Shown: positions 1-11,309, numbered from the stretch's first letter. The stretch is 64,000 bases of DNA from Stomorhina lunata (GCA_933228675.1 OW121744.1:97729526-97793525); one strand, 5' to 3'. Notes: generated by a model not told the origin, from the sequence alone. Numbers and translations are program-made.

Positions 1-378
1 CAGGGAGGAGGTCAAACGGATGACAGCAACATCGTTAACCATGGTGCGACCATTGAAACTGGGATGGTTCTGGAAGGCAGCAACAGAAATAACAACACCA
101 CCAGAATTCCAGTAGCTGGAACCAGCACGGATTCTCAAGACGGAGGCAGAGACAGATTGCAAGCAATGTGCAGCTGTTACAATAATGTCTTTGCTGTAGA
201 TGGAACCACCGCAGGAGTGAGAACCACTACGTTGAAGAGAAATTTGCCAGGGGTGAGCGCTAATGGTGGTAGCTTCACCTCCTACAATGCGGCCATCCAA
301 TTGGGGCAACATACCCTCAGGCACGGCAGCACCCAAGGCGCATGCAATGGCCGACAATAAAATCACAAACTTCAACAT
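1..378 (-). CDS. Alpha-like trypsin, N-terminal 126 codons, cut by window edge
   Basis: Secreted serine protease zymogen, open from the ATG at 376-378 to the left edge. The reverse-strand translation starts [18 protein letters not shown] (signal peptide), then a propeptide ending DGR, the activation site R|IVGG, Cys42 and the TAAHC motif with His57. The sequence then runs to just past the Asp102 region. It is nearly identical to the gene at 2505-3275 (offset 2897 bp), and the base changes I compared leave the reading frame and His57 intact. It is the distal copy of a tandem duplication. The C-terminal half with Ser195 is outside the window, so integrity is unknown. Confidence 0.9.
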   Translation of the reverse strand, partial: MLKFVILLSAIACALGAAVPEGMLPQLDGRIVGGEATTISAHPWQISLQRSGSHSCGGSIYSKDIIVTAAHCLQSVSASVLRIRAGSSYWNSGGVVISVAAFQNHPSFNGRTMVNDVAVIRLTSSL

Positions 379-422
379 GTTAATGAAAGAATTAACTATA
401 ATGTTAAAACAAAATGCGCTGA

Positions 423-461
423 TTTATATAGTCGGACATAATCATTTTCTGACCTGATAAG
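423..461 (-). promoter_or_regulatory. TATA box and GATA site of the partial trypsin
   Basis: On the minus strand TATATAAA (423-430) lies about 45 bp before the ATG, and a GATAAG (456-461) lies 78 bp before it. The arrangement is repeated at the paralogue at 3275. GATA sites fit known midgut expression control in flies; that role is inferred here. Confidence 0.6.
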
Positions 462-828
462 ATTATGAAAAATTTGATTTTGCTAAAAACATAGATCTCC
501 CGATTATAATGCGTATCGGTTAATAACACTGATTGGTTTTTTTTTCAAGTGAAAGTCATTTGGCATTTATGACAAATTTGGTTTTAGTGCGATTATTTTC
601 GACGAGATCCAAGATTAGTCAGTTAAGATTTCACAAGCGTAAAGGGAAAACTTAGGGAAATAGTATTAAGAGTTTGGATAAGATACATGAATAATATAAG
701 CGATATATAGTCAAAATAAATAAATTTATAAGGTCTTAACGAACAGAAAATATAAACAAACAGATTGTAGACAAAGTAGTTTTTACATTAAAAAGAACAT
801 GCTAAGTTATCTCTTATTTCTCATCTAT

Positions 829-1326
829 GTTCTAGTTCTGTTCTAGTTCTGTTCTAGTTCTGTTCTAGTTCTGTTCTAGTTCTGTTCTAGTTCTGTTCTA
901 GTTCTGTTCTAGTTCTGTTCTAGTTCTGTTCTAGTTCTGTTCTAGTTCTGTTCTAGTTCTGTTCTAGTTCTGTTCTAGTTCTGTTCTAGTTCTGTTCTAG
1001 TTCTGTTCTAGTTCTGTTCTAGTTCTGTTCTAGTTCTGTTCTAGTTCTGTTCTAGTTCTGTTCTAGTTCTGTTCTAGTTCTGTTCTAGTTCTGTTCTAGT
1101 TCTGTTCTAGTTCTGTTCTAGTTCTGTTCTAGTTCTGTTCTAGTTCTGTTCTAGTTCTGTTCTAGTTCTGTTCTAGTTCTGTTCTAGTTCTGTTCTAGTT
1201 CTGTTCTAGTTCTGTTCTAGTTCTGTTCTAGTTATGTTCTAGTTCTGTTCTAGTTCTGTTCTAGTTCTGTTCTAGTTCTGTTCTAGTTCTGTTCTAGTTC
1301 TGTTTTAGTTCTGTTCTAGTTCTGTT
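829..1326. repeat. 11-bp satellite array, short copy (~45 units)
   Basis: Tandem TGTTCTAGTTC units, nearly perfect, with a few single-base variants near the right end (for example at about 1231). The flanks match those of the longer array at 3735-5621, so these are the same locus before and after duplication, with different copy number. Sequence 462-828 is single-copy AT-rich spacer shared with 3359-3734. I see no gene in it. Confidence 0.97.
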
Positions 1327-1396
1327 TCAGATTCTTCCAAATTTTAACACAATTCCATTAACATTTTTAAGTTTTTTATTTAAAATACTTTAAAGT

Positions 1397-1994
1397 TTAA
1401 ATGGAAGCAGCAATACTTTCAATCCAGCTGCAGAGAACGGCAACATCAGCATATACTCCAGGATATTTTGGGTCAGCACAGCCACTGCCCCAAGAAACAA
1501 CTCCAACCAAAAGTCCACCAGATACCAATGGACCACCAGAGTCAAGTTGGCAAGCATCCTTACCAACTGCATAGGCACAGATCATTGTGGGTTGGATTAG
1601 AGATCCATACCCATAGGTAGAGGAGGCGCAGAGAGAGCGAGTGACAATTTTAAAATCAATTGCTCTCAATTGAGAAGGAATTGTGGAAGCACCCGACTTA
1701 ATGGTACCCCAACCCGATATAGTAGCAATATAGTTGACCATAGTGCGTGCACTAAATTCTGGATGATTCAGGAAGGCAGCAACACTTATAATAACACCCC
1801 CGAGTTCCAGTAGCTAGAACCTGCTGGAATTCTTAAGTGCAGACAGTGAGCAGCAGTAACAATAATATTCTCGCTGTAAATGGAACCACCACAACTGTGA
1901 GAACCACTTCGTTGAAAAGAGATTTGCCAGGGATACGAACTAATGGTGGTAGGCGAACCGCCTACAATGCGACCATCCAAATCGGGTAACATGC
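1397..1994 (-). pseudogene. Broken alpha-like trypsin (paralogue of 5689-6459)
   Basis: Clear homology to the intact gene at 5689-6459, with several lesions. The signal peptide and promoter are absent: homology stops just before the activation peptide, near 1994. About 18 bp after the TAAHC motif is missing. One C is lost from a C-run near 1789, which shifts the frame. About 90 bp is deleted near 1720-1740, removing the segment with catalytic Asp102. The C-terminal part (1397-1741) still reads through a Ser195 region and, like its sister, has Leu at position 193 (CQLDSGGP). Without Asp102 and the start it cannot make an active protease. Confidence 0.93.
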
Positions 1995-2470
1995 CAGACA
2001 TTCTTCATCTGTTATTCTAGTGGAGAGGAGCTATTTGGTCTAAGGGTCTTAGATAATTGTACTAGCTAAAGTACGAAACAGCAACGTCTGCTCAACGTAT
2101 TAGTTGCGGCTGAAAGCGCACGTATGTCTCGGATCGAGCGGCTCTCTATACAAACCTGGCTTGTGTCTTTGGACTCATCACTCATTAACTTAGCACTTAC
2201 GATGTTTTAAGCTTGGAAAGAAACAACATTGAAGAATACACTACTACAAGGGATAATCATATGAGAAATCCCCCCTTCTACGGCAAGAATTTTGGAGGCG
2301 CCTAATCTATGCGAGAATATTCTGATGAATGAAACTCAGGCTTCAACTTCATATTTAATAAAGTTTAAGACAATTTACCATTTCCGAGAGTTTAACCCAA
2401 CCCTTCTTAAACAATTATACAATTTTCAATAACATCAAATAAATACGTTTTTCAGTAATTAATTAAATTA
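1995..2470. other. Unassigned spacer replacing the pseudogene 5' end
   Basis: This sequence has noticeably higher GC than the neighbouring spacers and no homologue elsewhere in the window that I can see. It sits where the start and promoter of the trypsin copy should be. No ORF, terminal repeat or RNA gene is recognisable. It could be a fragment of a mobile element or of the original locus. Confidence 0.4.
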
Positions 2471-2504
2471 ATTATTGCATTTTATTAAATTTTAGCTAAA
2501 AAAT

Positions 2505-3275
2505 TTAAATAGAACCAGCAGTTTTTTCGATCCAGCCGCGGAGAACAGCAACATCGGCATAGACACCTGGATAGCTGGGGTGAGCACAGCCATAGCCCCA
2601 AGAAACAACACCAACCAAACGGCCACCAGATACCAATGGGCCACCAGAGTCACCTTGGCAGGAGTCCTTACCGGTAGCGACGGCACAGATCATTGTCTTG
2701 TCGATTTTAGAGCCATAACCGTAGGTGGAGGAAGCGCAGAGATTACGGGCAAGAATCCTAAGATCGATTGTTCTCAATTGGGAAGGAATGCTGGAAGCGC
2801 CAGAAACGGTGGTACCCCAACCAGATACTGAAGCAGCAGCGTTATTAGCAGGAGCTTCAGTAGCCAAAGCAATAGTCTTGATGGTGGAGGACATGCTCAA
2901 GGAGGAGGTCAAACGGATGACAGCAACATCGTTAACCATGGTGCGACCATTAAAACTGGGATGGTTCTGGAAGGCAGCAACAGAAATAACAACACCACCA
3001 GAATTCCAGAAGCTGGAACCAGCACGGATTCTCAAGACGGAGGCAGAGACAGATTGCAAGCAATGGGCAGCTGTTACAATAATGTCTTTGCTATAGATGG
3101 AACCACCGCAGGAGTGAGAACCACTACGTTGAAGAGAAATTTGCCAGGGGTGAGCGCTAATGGTGGTAGCTTCACCTCCTACAATGCGGCCATCCAATTG
3201 GGGCAACATACCCTCAGGCACGGCAGCACCCAAGGCGCAGGCAATGGCCGACAATAAAATCAAAAACTTCAACAT
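2505..3275 (-). CDS. Alpha-like trypsin, intact, 256 aa
   Basis: Secreted trypsin zymogen; cleaves after Lys/Arg and probably acts in the midgut lumen. Signal peptide about residues 1-17, propeptide ending LDGR, activation R|IVGG. His57 in VTAAHC, Asp102 in NDVAVIRL, Ser195 in CQGDSGGP, and Asp189 in GKDSC give trypsin specificity. Gly216 (SWG) and Gly226 (YPGVY) keep the pocket open. Six cysteines give the usual three invertebrate trypsin disulfides. Length is normal. The gene is intronless, as in Drosophila alpha/beta trypsins, which it strongly resembles. TATA box at 3320-3327, GATA site at 3353, polyadenylation signal AATAAA at about 2481-2486. Confidence 0.97.
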   Translation of the reverse strand: MLKFLILLSAIACALGAAVPEGMLPQLDGRIVGGEATTISAHPWQISLQRSGSHSCGGSIYSKDIIVTAAHCLQSVSASVLRIRAGSSFWNSGGVVISVAAFQNHPSFNGRTMVNDVAVIRLTSSLSMSSTIKTIALATEAPANNAAASVSGWGTTVSGASSIPSQLRTIDLRILARNLCASSTYGYGSKIDKTMICAVATGKDSCQGDSGGPLVSGGRLVGVVSWGYGCAHPSYPGVYADVAVLRGWIEKTAGSI

Positions 3276-3319
3276 GTTAATGAAAGAATTAACTATAATG
3301 TTAAAACAAAATGCGCTGA

Positions 3320-3358
3320 TTTATATAGTCGGACATAGTCATTTTCTAACCTGATAAG
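3320..3358 (-). promoter_or_regulatory. TATA box and GATA site of trypsin 2505-3275
   Basis: Minus-strand TATATAAA at 3320-3327, about 45 bp before the ATG, and GATAAG at 3353-3358. Spacing is the same as at the paralogue (423-461). Confidence 0.65.
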
Positions 3359-3734
3359 ATTATGAAAAATTTGATTTTGCTAAAAACATAGATCTCCCGA
3401 TTATAATGCGTATCGGTTAATAACACTGATTGGTTTTTTTTCAAGTGAAAGTCATTTGGCATTTATGACAAATTTGGTTTTAGTGCGATTATTTTCGACG
3501 AGATCCAAGATTAGTCAGTTAAGATTTCACAAGCGTAAAGGGAAAACTTAGGGAAATAGTATTAAGAGTTTGGATAAGATAAGGTTTGATTACATGAATA
3601 ATATAAGCGATATATAGTCAAAATAAATAAATTTATAAGGTCTTAACGAACAGAAAATATAAACAAACAGATTGTAGACAAAGTAGTTTTTACATTAAAA
3701 AGAACATGCTAAGTTATCTCTTATTTCTCATCTA

Positions 3735-5621
3735 TGTTCTAGTTCTGTTCTAGTTCTGTTCTAGTTGTGTTCTAGTTCTGTTCTAGTTCTGTTCTAGTTC
3801 TGTTCTAGTTCTGTTCTAGTTCTGTTCTAGTTCTGTTCTAGTTCTGTTCTAGTTCTGTTCTAGTTCTGTTCTAGTTCTGTTCTAGTTCTGTTCTAGTTCT
3901 GTTCTAGTTCTGTTCTAGTTCTGTTCTAGTTCTGTTCTAGTTCTGTTCTAGTTCTGTTCTAGTTCTGTTCTAGTTCTGTTCTAGTTCTGTTCTAGTTCTA
4001 TTCTAGTTCTGTTCTAGTTCTGTTCTAGTTCTGTTCTAGTTCTGTTCTAGTTCTGTTCTAGTTCTGTTCTAGTTCTGTTCTAGTTCTGTTCTAGTTCTGT
4101 TCTAGTTCTGTTCTAGTTCTGTTCTAGTTCTGTTCTAGTTCTGTTCTAGTTCTGTTCTAGTTCTGTTCTAGTTCTGTTCTAGTTCTGTTCTAGTTCTGTT
4201 CTAGTTCTGTTCTAGTTCTGTTCTAGTTCTGTTCTAGTTCTGTTCTAGTTCTGTTCTAGTTCTGTTCTAGTTCTGTTCTAGTTCTGTTCTAGTTCTGTTC
4301 TAGTTCTGTTCTAGTTCTGTTCTAGTTCTGTTCTAGTTCTGTTCTAGTTCTGTTCTAGTTCTGTTCTAGTTCTGTTCTAGTTCTGTTCTAGTTCTGTTCT
4401 AGTTCTGTTCTAGTTCTGTTCTAGTTCTGTTCTAGTTCTGTTCTAGTTCTGTTCTAGTTCTGTTCTAGTTCTGTTCTAGTTCTGTTCTAGTTCTGTTCTA
4501 GTTCTGTTCTAGTTCTGTTCTAGTTCTGTTCTAGTTCTGTTCTAGTTCTGTTCTAGTTCTGTTCTAGTTCTGTTCTAGTTCTGTTCTAGTTCTGTTCTAG
4601 TTCTGTTCTAGTTCTGTTCTAGTTCTGTTCTAGTTCTGTTCTAGTTCTGTTCTAGTTCTGTTCTAGTTCTGTTCTAGTTCTGTTCTAGTTCTGTTCTAGT
4701 TCTGTTCTAGTTCTGTTCTAGTTCTGTTCTAGTTCTGTTCTAGTTCTGTTCTAGTTCTGTTCTAGTTCTGTTCTAGTTCTGTTCTAGTTCTGTTCTAGTT
4801 CTGTTCTAGTTCTGTTCTAGTTCTGTTCTAGTTCTGTTCTAGTTCTGTTCTAGTTCTGTTCTAGTTCTGTTCTAGTTCTGTTCTAGTTCTGTTCTAGTTC
4901 TGTTCTAGTTCTGTTCTAGTTCTGTTCTAGTTCTGTTCTAGTTCTGTTCTAGTTCTGTTCTAGTTCTGTTCTAGTTCTGTTCTAGTTCTGTTCTAGTTCT
5001 GTTCTAGTTCTGTTCTAGTTCTGTTCTAGTTCTGTTCTAGTTCTGTTCTAGTTCTGTTCTAGTTCTGTTCTAGTTCTGTTCTAGTTCTGTTCTAGTTCTG
5101 TTCTAGTTCTGTTCTAGTTCTGTTCTAGTTCTGTTCTAGTTCTGTTCTAGTTCTGTTCTAGTTCTGTTCTAGTTCTGTTCTAGTTCTGTTCTAGTTCTGT
5201 TCTAGTTCTGTTCTAGTTCTGTTCTAGTTCTGTTCTAGTTCTGTTCTAGTTCTGTTCTAGTTCTGTTCTAGTTCTGTTCTAGTTCTGTTCTAGTTCTGTT
5301 CTAGTTCTGTTCTAGTTCTGTTCTAGTTCTGTTCTAGTTCTGTTCTAGTTCTGTTCTAGTTCTGTTCTAGTTCTGTTCTAGTTCTGTTCTAGTTCTGTTC
5401 TAGTTCTGTTCTAGTTCTGTTCTAGTTCTGTTCTAGTTCTGTTCTAGTTCTGTTCTAGTTCTGTTCTAGTTCTGTTCTAGTTCTGTTCTAGTTCTGTTCT
5501 AGTTCTGTTCTAGTTCTGTTCTAGTTCTGTTCTAGTTCTGTTCTAGTTCTGTTCTAGTTCTGTTCTAGTTCTGTTCAAGTTCTGTTCTAGTTCTGTGCTA
5601 GTTCTGTTCTAGTTCTGTTTC
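3735..5621. repeat. 11-bp satellite array, long copy (~171 units)
   Basis: Tandem TGTTCTAGTTC units, almost perfectly homogeneous. Rare variants cluster at both ends (about 3766, 3998, 5576, 5597), as expected if the core is renewed by unequal exchange or slippage. It lies downstream of the trypsin at 5689-6459 and upstream of the one at 2505-3275. The same array at 829-1326 is about four times shorter. Confidence 0.97.
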
Positions 5622-5688
5622 AGTTACTACCAAATTTTACACGATTCCATTAATATTTTTAAGTTTTTTATTTAAAATACTTTAAAGT

Positions 5689-6459
5689 TTAAATGGAAGC
5701 AGCAGTACTTTCAATCCAGCTGCGGAGAACGGCAACATCAGCATAGACTCCAGGGTATTTTGGGTCAGCACAGCCACTGCCCCAAGAAACAACTCCAACC
5801 AAAATTCCACCAGATACCAATGGACCACCAGAGTCAAGTTGACAAGCATCCTTACCAACAGCATAGGCACAGATCATTGTGGGTTGGACTAAAGATCCAT
5901 ACCCGTAGGTAGAGGAGGCGCAGAGGGAGCGAGTGACAATTTTAAGATCAATTGCTCTCAATTGAGAAGGAATTGTGGAAGCACCCGACTTCATGGTACC
6001 CCAACCCGAAACGGAAGCAGCAGCACCATTAGGAGGAGCTTTAGTAGCTAAAGCAATGGTTTTAATGGAGGAGGACATCTTTAAGGAGGAACTCAAGCGG
6101 ATGACAGCAACATCGTTGATCATAGTGCGTGTATTGAAGTCCGGATGATTCAGGAAGGCAGCAACACTAATAATAACACCCCCCGAGTTCCAGTAGCTAG
6201 AACCTGCTCGAATTCTTAAGTCCGAGACGGTGACGTATTGCAGACAGTGAGCAGCAGTAACAATAATATTCTCGCTGTAAATGGAACCACCACAACTGTG
6301 AGAACCACTTCGTTGAAGAGAGATTTGCCAGGGATACGAACTGATGGTGGTAGGCGAACCGCCTACAATGCGACCATCCAAATCGGGCAACATACCCTCA
6401 GGCAAGGCAGCACCCAAAACGCACGATGCGGCTGATAATAAAATCACAAACTTTAACAT
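5689..6459 (-). CDS. Alpha-like trypsin with Leu193, intact, 256 aa
   Basis: Secreted trypsin-type zymogen. Signal peptide about 1-17, propeptide ending LDGR, activation R|IVGG, His57 in VTAAHC, Asp102 in NDVAVIRL, Ser195 in DSGGP. Asp189 (GKDAC), Gly216 and Gly226 are kept, so cleavage after Lys/Arg is predicted. The unusual point is CQLDSGGP: Gly193, whose backbone NH helps form the oxyanion hole, is Leu (CTT codon). In human mesotrypsin Arg193 lowers sensitivity to protein inhibitors; a similar effect here is inference. The broken copy at 1397-1994 shares Leu193, so the change predates the duplication. Intronless; TATA at 6505-6512. Confidence 0.95.
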   Translation of the reverse strand: MLKFVILLSAASCVLGAALPEGMLPDLDGRIVGGSPTTISSYPWQISLQRSGSHSCGGSIYSENIIVTAAHCLQYVTVSDLRIRAGSSYWNSGGVIISVAAFLNHPDFNTRTMINDVAVIRLSSSLKMSSSIKTIALATKAPPNGAAASVSGWGTMKSGASTIPSQLRAIDLKIVTRSLCASSTYGYGSLVQPTMICAYAVGKDACQLDSGGPLVSGGILVGVVSWGSGCADPKYPGVYADVAVLRSWIESTAASI

Positions 6460-6504
6460 CTTAGAGATTTTGTCAACTAGTGTGCTAAACTAAAATGGAT
6501 CTGG

Positions 6505-6554
6505 TTTATATATAGGGGACAAAAAAAATATTGAAACTTATGAAATTAGATAAG
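6505..6554 (-). promoter_or_regulatory. TATA box and GATA site of trypsin 5689-6459
   Basis: Minus-strand TATATAAA (6505-6512) about 46 bp before the ATG, and a GATAAG (6549-6554) 90 bp before it. The same pair stands before the related gene at 43863-44633. Confidence 0.6.
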
Positions 6555-6781
6555 ATTTGGGGAATTCAACTATGAAAGATATGGGTTTAGTCAAAGTTTT
6601 AGATGCTTGTGGTTTTTTGCTCATTAAATTTAGATTAGAAGTTGGGGTTTTCACAATGTCTAGAAGGAAAATTATTGATATATATTAATAAACTTTGATA
6701 GAATAGTTTAGTGTAATCTAAAATTGCGTTATCAATTTATATCAGTTTATTTTAATATTTGTATAAATTTTAAAAAAATGT

Positions 6782-7546
6782 TTATTTAGTATTTTCTTCA
6801 ACCCAAGTGAAAAGAGCTGCAACATCGGCATAAACTCCGGGATAATCCTTATGAGCACAGCCATAGCCCCACGAGACAACACCAACCAATTTTCCATCAC
6901 AGACCAAGGGACCACCGGAGTCGCCTTGACACGCATCTTTGCCTACAGTGTAAGCACAGATCATGCTCTCACTAATTTCCGAGCCATAACCAAATTTGTT
7001 TGAAGCGCAATTGGAGGTGCTTACAATTCTAACAGCAGCAGATCTTAATTGAGCGGGTAAAGTAGAAGAACCATAAGAGGTAGTGCCCCAGCCTGAGACG
7101 ACGGCAGCAGCATCATTTGCAGGAGCTTCAGTAGCTAGAGGTATAGGCTTAATGTCCGCACTAAACACCAACGAAGAGTCCAATTTAATGACAGCAATAT
7201 CATTGATCATAGTGCGGGAATTATAACCTTCATGAATTTTAAAAGAAGCCACAGAAATTTCAACACCACCAGTATTTCAGTAGGTGGACCCGGCTCGTAC
7301 TCTCAAAACAGAAACCGAAACGGATTGCAAGCAATGAGCGGCTGTTACAAGATATTTGGAGCTATAAATAGAACCACCACAAGAATGGGAACCGCTGCGC
7401 TGCAGAGATATTTGCCAGGGAAACTCGCTAATAGTAGTAGCCACCCCACCCACAATACGACCATCCAGTTGAGGCAGCATACCATCGGGTAAGGCGGCAG
7501 CCCAGGCGCACGATAAAGCTCCTAAAAGAACCACGAATTTGAACAT
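6782..7546 (-). pseudogene. Alpha-like trypsin interrupted by one in-frame TGA
   Basis: The reading frame is complete over 765 bp (ATG at 7544-7546, stop at 6782-6784) except for one TGA at 7277-7279. It stands where sister genes have Trp in the motif Y-W-N-S/T-G-G. TGG to TGA is a single base change. Everything else is intact: signal peptide, [29 protein letters not shown] with Asp189. There are no frameshifts. It may be a very young pseudogene, a null allele segregating in the population, or an assembly error. Stop-codon readthrough would be unusual for a digestive enzyme. A decayed copy of this gene lies at 44892-44958. Confidence 0.9.
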
Positions 7547-7787
7547 GTTTAGTAAAATAAAAGACTGATATTCAGTTAAAGTTTTTTTCTTGATATTTAT
7601 ATGAAAATTTTAATCTTTTAAAAAGTGCATTTTAGGTATATCCATTGTGACCGATTTAGCTCTTCCGATTATTTATTATCATTATCAGAATTTCAGTGTT
7701 TTAGGCTATTAACCCCTTAGAAAAGAGTTTTTAGACAAAGACAATTTCCGAATCAATTTTTTGGTAAGTATCTTAATATTCGTGACA

Positions 7788-10160
7788 ATTTTTGAAAAAT
7801 TTCCTATAAAAATAAAAAAAAAATTAAAAAATTTCTCATAAAAATAAGAAATTTTTGAAAAATTTCCTATATAAAAAAATACATTTTTGAAAAATTTCCT
7901 ATAAAAATAAGAAACTTTTGAAAAAGTTACTATAAAAATATAAAATTTTTGAAAAATTTCCTATAAAAATAAGAAATTTTTTGAAAATTCCCTATAAAAA
8001 TAAGAAATTTTTGAAAAATTTCCTATTAAAATAGGAAATTTTTGAAAAATTTCCTATAAAAATAGGAAATTTTTTAAAAATTTCCCATAAAAATAGGAAA
8101 TTTTTGAAAAATTTCCTGTAAATATAAGAAATTTTTGAAAAATTTCCTGTAAAAATAAGAAATTTTTAAAAAATTTCCTATAACAATAGGAAATTTTTAA
8201 AAAATTTCCTATAAAAATAGGAAATTTTTAAAAAATTTCCTATAAAAATAGGAAATTTTTAAAAAATTTCCTATAAAACTAAGAAATTTTTGAATAATTT
8301 CCTATAAAAATAAGAAATTTTTGAAAATTTTCCAAGAAAAATAAGAAATTTTTGAAAAATTTCCTATAAAAACAGGAAATTTTTGAAAAATTTCCTATAC
8401 AAATAGGAAATTTTTGAAAAATTTCCTATAAAAATAGGAAATTTTTGAAAAATTTCCTATAAAAATAAGAAATTTGTGAAAAATTTCCTGTAAAAATAAG
8501 AAATTTTTGAAAAATTTCATATAAAAATAAGAAATTTTTGAAAAATTTTCTATAAAAATAGGAAATTTTTGAAAAATTTCCTATAAAAATAGGAAATTTT
8601 TGAAAAATTTCCTATAAAAATAGGAAATTTTTGAAAAATTTCCTATAAAAATAGGAAATTTTTGAAAAATTTCCTATAAAAATAGGACATTTTTGAAAAA
8701 TGTCCTATAAAAATAGGAAATTTTTGAAAAATTTCCTATAAAAATAGGAAATTTTTGAAAAATAAAAATAGGAAAATTTTGAAAAATTTCCTATAAAAAT
8801 AGGAAATTTTTGAAAAATTTCCTATAAAAATAGGAAATTTTTGAAAAATATCCTATAAAAATAAGAAATTTTTGAAAAATTTCCTATAAAAATGAAAATT
8901 TTTGAAAAATTTCCTACAAAAATAGGATATTTTTGAAAAATTCCCTATAAAAATAGGAAATTTTTGAAAAATTTCCTATAAAAATAGGAAATTTTTGAAA
9001 AATTTCCGATAAAAATAGGAAATTTTTTGAAAAATTTCCTATAAAAATAGGAAATTTTTGAAAAATTTCCTATAAAAATAGGAAATTTTTGAAAAATTTC
9101 CTATAAAAATAGGAAATTTTTGAAAAATTTCCTATAAAAATAGGAAATTTTTGAAAAATTTCCTATAAAAATAGGAAATTTTTGAAAAATTTCCTATAAA
9201 AATAGGAAATTTTTGAAAAATTTCCTATAAAAATAGGAAATTTTTGAAAAATTTCCTATAAAAATAGGAAATTTTTGAAAAATTTCCTATAAAAATAGGA
9301 AATTTTTGAAAAATTTCCTATAAAAATAGGAAATTTTTGAAAAATTTCCTATAAAAATAGGAAATTTTTGAAAAATTTCCTATAAAAATAGGAAATTTTT
9401 GAAAAATTTCCTATAAAAATAGGAAATTTTTGAAAAATTTCCTATAAAAATAGGAAATTTTTGAAAAATTTCTTATAAAAATAGGAAATTTTTGAAAAAT
9501 TTCCTATAAAAATAGGAAATTTTTGAAAAATTTCCTATAAAAATAGGAAATTTTTGAAAAATTTCCTATAAAAATAGGAAATTTTTGAAAAATTTCCTAT
9601 AAAAATAGGAATTTTTTAAAAATTTCCTATAAAAATAGGAAATTTTTGAAAAAATTTCCTATAAAAATAGGAAATTTTTGAAAAATTTTCTATAAAAATA
9701 GGAAATTTTTGAAAAATTTTCTATAAAAATAGAAAATTTTTTAAACATTTCCTATAAAAATAAGAAATTTGTGAAAAATTTCTAATAAAAATAAGAAATT
9801 TTTGAAAAAATTACTATAAAGATAAGAAATTTTTGAAAAATTTCCTTTAAAAGTGAGAAATTTTTTAAAGTTTCCTTTTAAAATAAGAATTTTTTGAAAA
9901 ATTTCCTATAGAAATGAGAAATTTTTGGAAAAGTTCCTATAAAAAAAAAGAAACAAATTTCTATAAAAATAAGAAATTTTTGAAAAATTTCCTATAAAAA
10001 TAATAAATTTTTGAAAATTTTTTTATATAGATAAGCAATTTTTGAAAAATTTTCTATAAAATTAAAATTAAATTAATTTTTGAATAATTTCCTCTAAAAT
10101 AAGGAAATTTTTTAAAAAAATTCCTTGTAAAATTAAGAAATTTTTGAAAAACTTTATTTA
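7788..10160. repeat. 31-bp satellite, GGAAATTTTTGAAAAATTTCC type (~76 units)
   Basis: Each unit contains two 10-bp inverted arms (GGAAATTTTT and AAAAATTTCC) around one G, plus a short TATAAAAATA linker. The period is 31 bp in the homogeneous core (about 8930-9600). Both ends are degenerate, with variable A and T runs. Every unit can fold back on itself. No coding content. Confidence 0.95.
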
Positions 10161-10470
10161 AAATTAAGTCAACCTTTGTTATGTTAATAACATAGTACTG
10201 TTAAAATAACAGCGTAAATGAGTTAATCTTAAATATTGTCTGCGATTTCAATTGATTTCAAATTAGCCGTACATTCATTAATAATTTCCGAATTACCTAT
10301 ATTTTATCTTCGCAATTACATTTTCCTTATCTCAAAAAATTTTTTTTAGACAAAAAGTGGGTATTAAGTTTAAAATGCGTCTATTATCAAAATGTAATAC
10401 CGGGATTTAGATAAAGTTTATCAATAATTTTGATTTAATTAACAATAGAACTGCATTTGCAGTGCAAGAC

Positions 10471-10506
10471 TATATAAATTGTTAATATCGAGTCCGCAGT
10501 CATTGT
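10471..10506 (+). promoter_or_regulatory. TATA box and initiator of theta-like trypsin 10523
   Basis: TATATAAA at 10471-10478. A TCATTG initiator-like sequence at 10500-10505 puts the predicted start 31 bp downstream of the TATA box and about 20 bp before the ATG. Confidence 0.7.
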
Positions 10507-10522
10507 AGTCTTCTTCGAAATA

Positions 10523-11287
10523 ATGTTAAGTTTTCTGGTTGTATTCACTTTCGCTAACGTTGCCTTGGCAGGTTTCGTGCCCGATGACTTCTATGGCCGC
10601 ATAGTAAATGGTGTTGATACCACCATTCAGGCCCATCCCTATCAAGTCTCCTTGCAAAGCAATTCGGGCAGTCATTTCTGTGGTGGTTCCATTATCAGTG
10701 AAGACATTATTGTGACAGCAGCCCATTGCATGCAATCCTACAAGGCCTCCGAGTTTAAGGTACGTCTCGGCTCTACGGTATACAACAAGGGTGGCGAATT
10801 GGTGTCGGTTAAGTCCTTTAAATATCATGAAGGCTACAATTCCAAGTTAATGATCAACGATGTGGCTGTTATAAAATTGTCCTCTCCGGTACGTGAATCT
10901 TCTAGCGTACGCTATATAAAATTGGCTGAGAAAACACCCAAAACTGGCACTCCTGCTGTGGTTACCGGCTGGGGTACTAAATGCTATGCCACCTGCCTTA
11001 GTTTGCCCAAAACTTTGCAAGCTGTGGAAGTGGATATTGTGGATGAAAAGGCATGTGCTTCCAGTGAATACAAATATGGTGCGCAAATCAAAGAAACCAT
11101 GGTCTGTGCTTATGCTGTTAAGAAGGATGCCTGTCAGGGAGATTCTGGTGGTCCTTTGGTGGCCCATGACAAGTTGGTGGGTATTGTCTCGTGGGGCTAT
11201 GGTTGTGCTTATACCGGTTATCCGGGTGTTTACTGTGATGTACCCTCGGTGCGTAGCTGGATTCTTAAGACGGCTAAGGAATTGTAA
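10523..11287 (+). CDS. Theta-like trypsin, intact, 254 aa
   Basis: Secreted trypsin zymogen. Signal peptide about 1-16, propeptide ending FYGR, activation R|IVNG. His57 in VTAAHC, Asp102 in NDVAVIKL, Asp189 and Ser195 in [12 protein letters not shown]. The autolysis loop has two extra cysteines (GWGTKCYATC), a feature I recall in Drosophila trypsin theta, and the family motif GVYCDV adds another. The mature chain therefore has nine cysteines. It is the most divergent member of the theta-like group here, lies on the plus strand and is intronless. Polyadenylation signal AATAAA at 11296-11301. Confidence 0.96.
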   Translation: MLSFLVVFTFANVALAGFVPDDFYGRIVNGVDTTIQAHPYQVSLQSNSGSHFCGGSIISEDIIVTAAHCMQSYKASEFKVRLGSTVYNKGGELVSVKSFKYHEGYNSKLMINDVAVIKLSSPVRESSSVRYIKLAEKTPKTGTPAVVTGWGTKCYATCLSLPKTLQAVEVDIVDEKACASSEYKYGAQIKETMVCAYAVKKDACQGDSGGPLVAHDKLVGIVSWGYGCAYTGYPGVYCDVPSVRSWILKTAKEL

Positions 11288-11309
11288 AGTTGTTAAATAA
11301 ATAAATTTT

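Noticed and set aside
2325..2350. CTGATGAATGAAAC, a possible third hammerhead core
   Set aside because: There is no room for stem II between CTGATGA and GAAA, and no closing stem.
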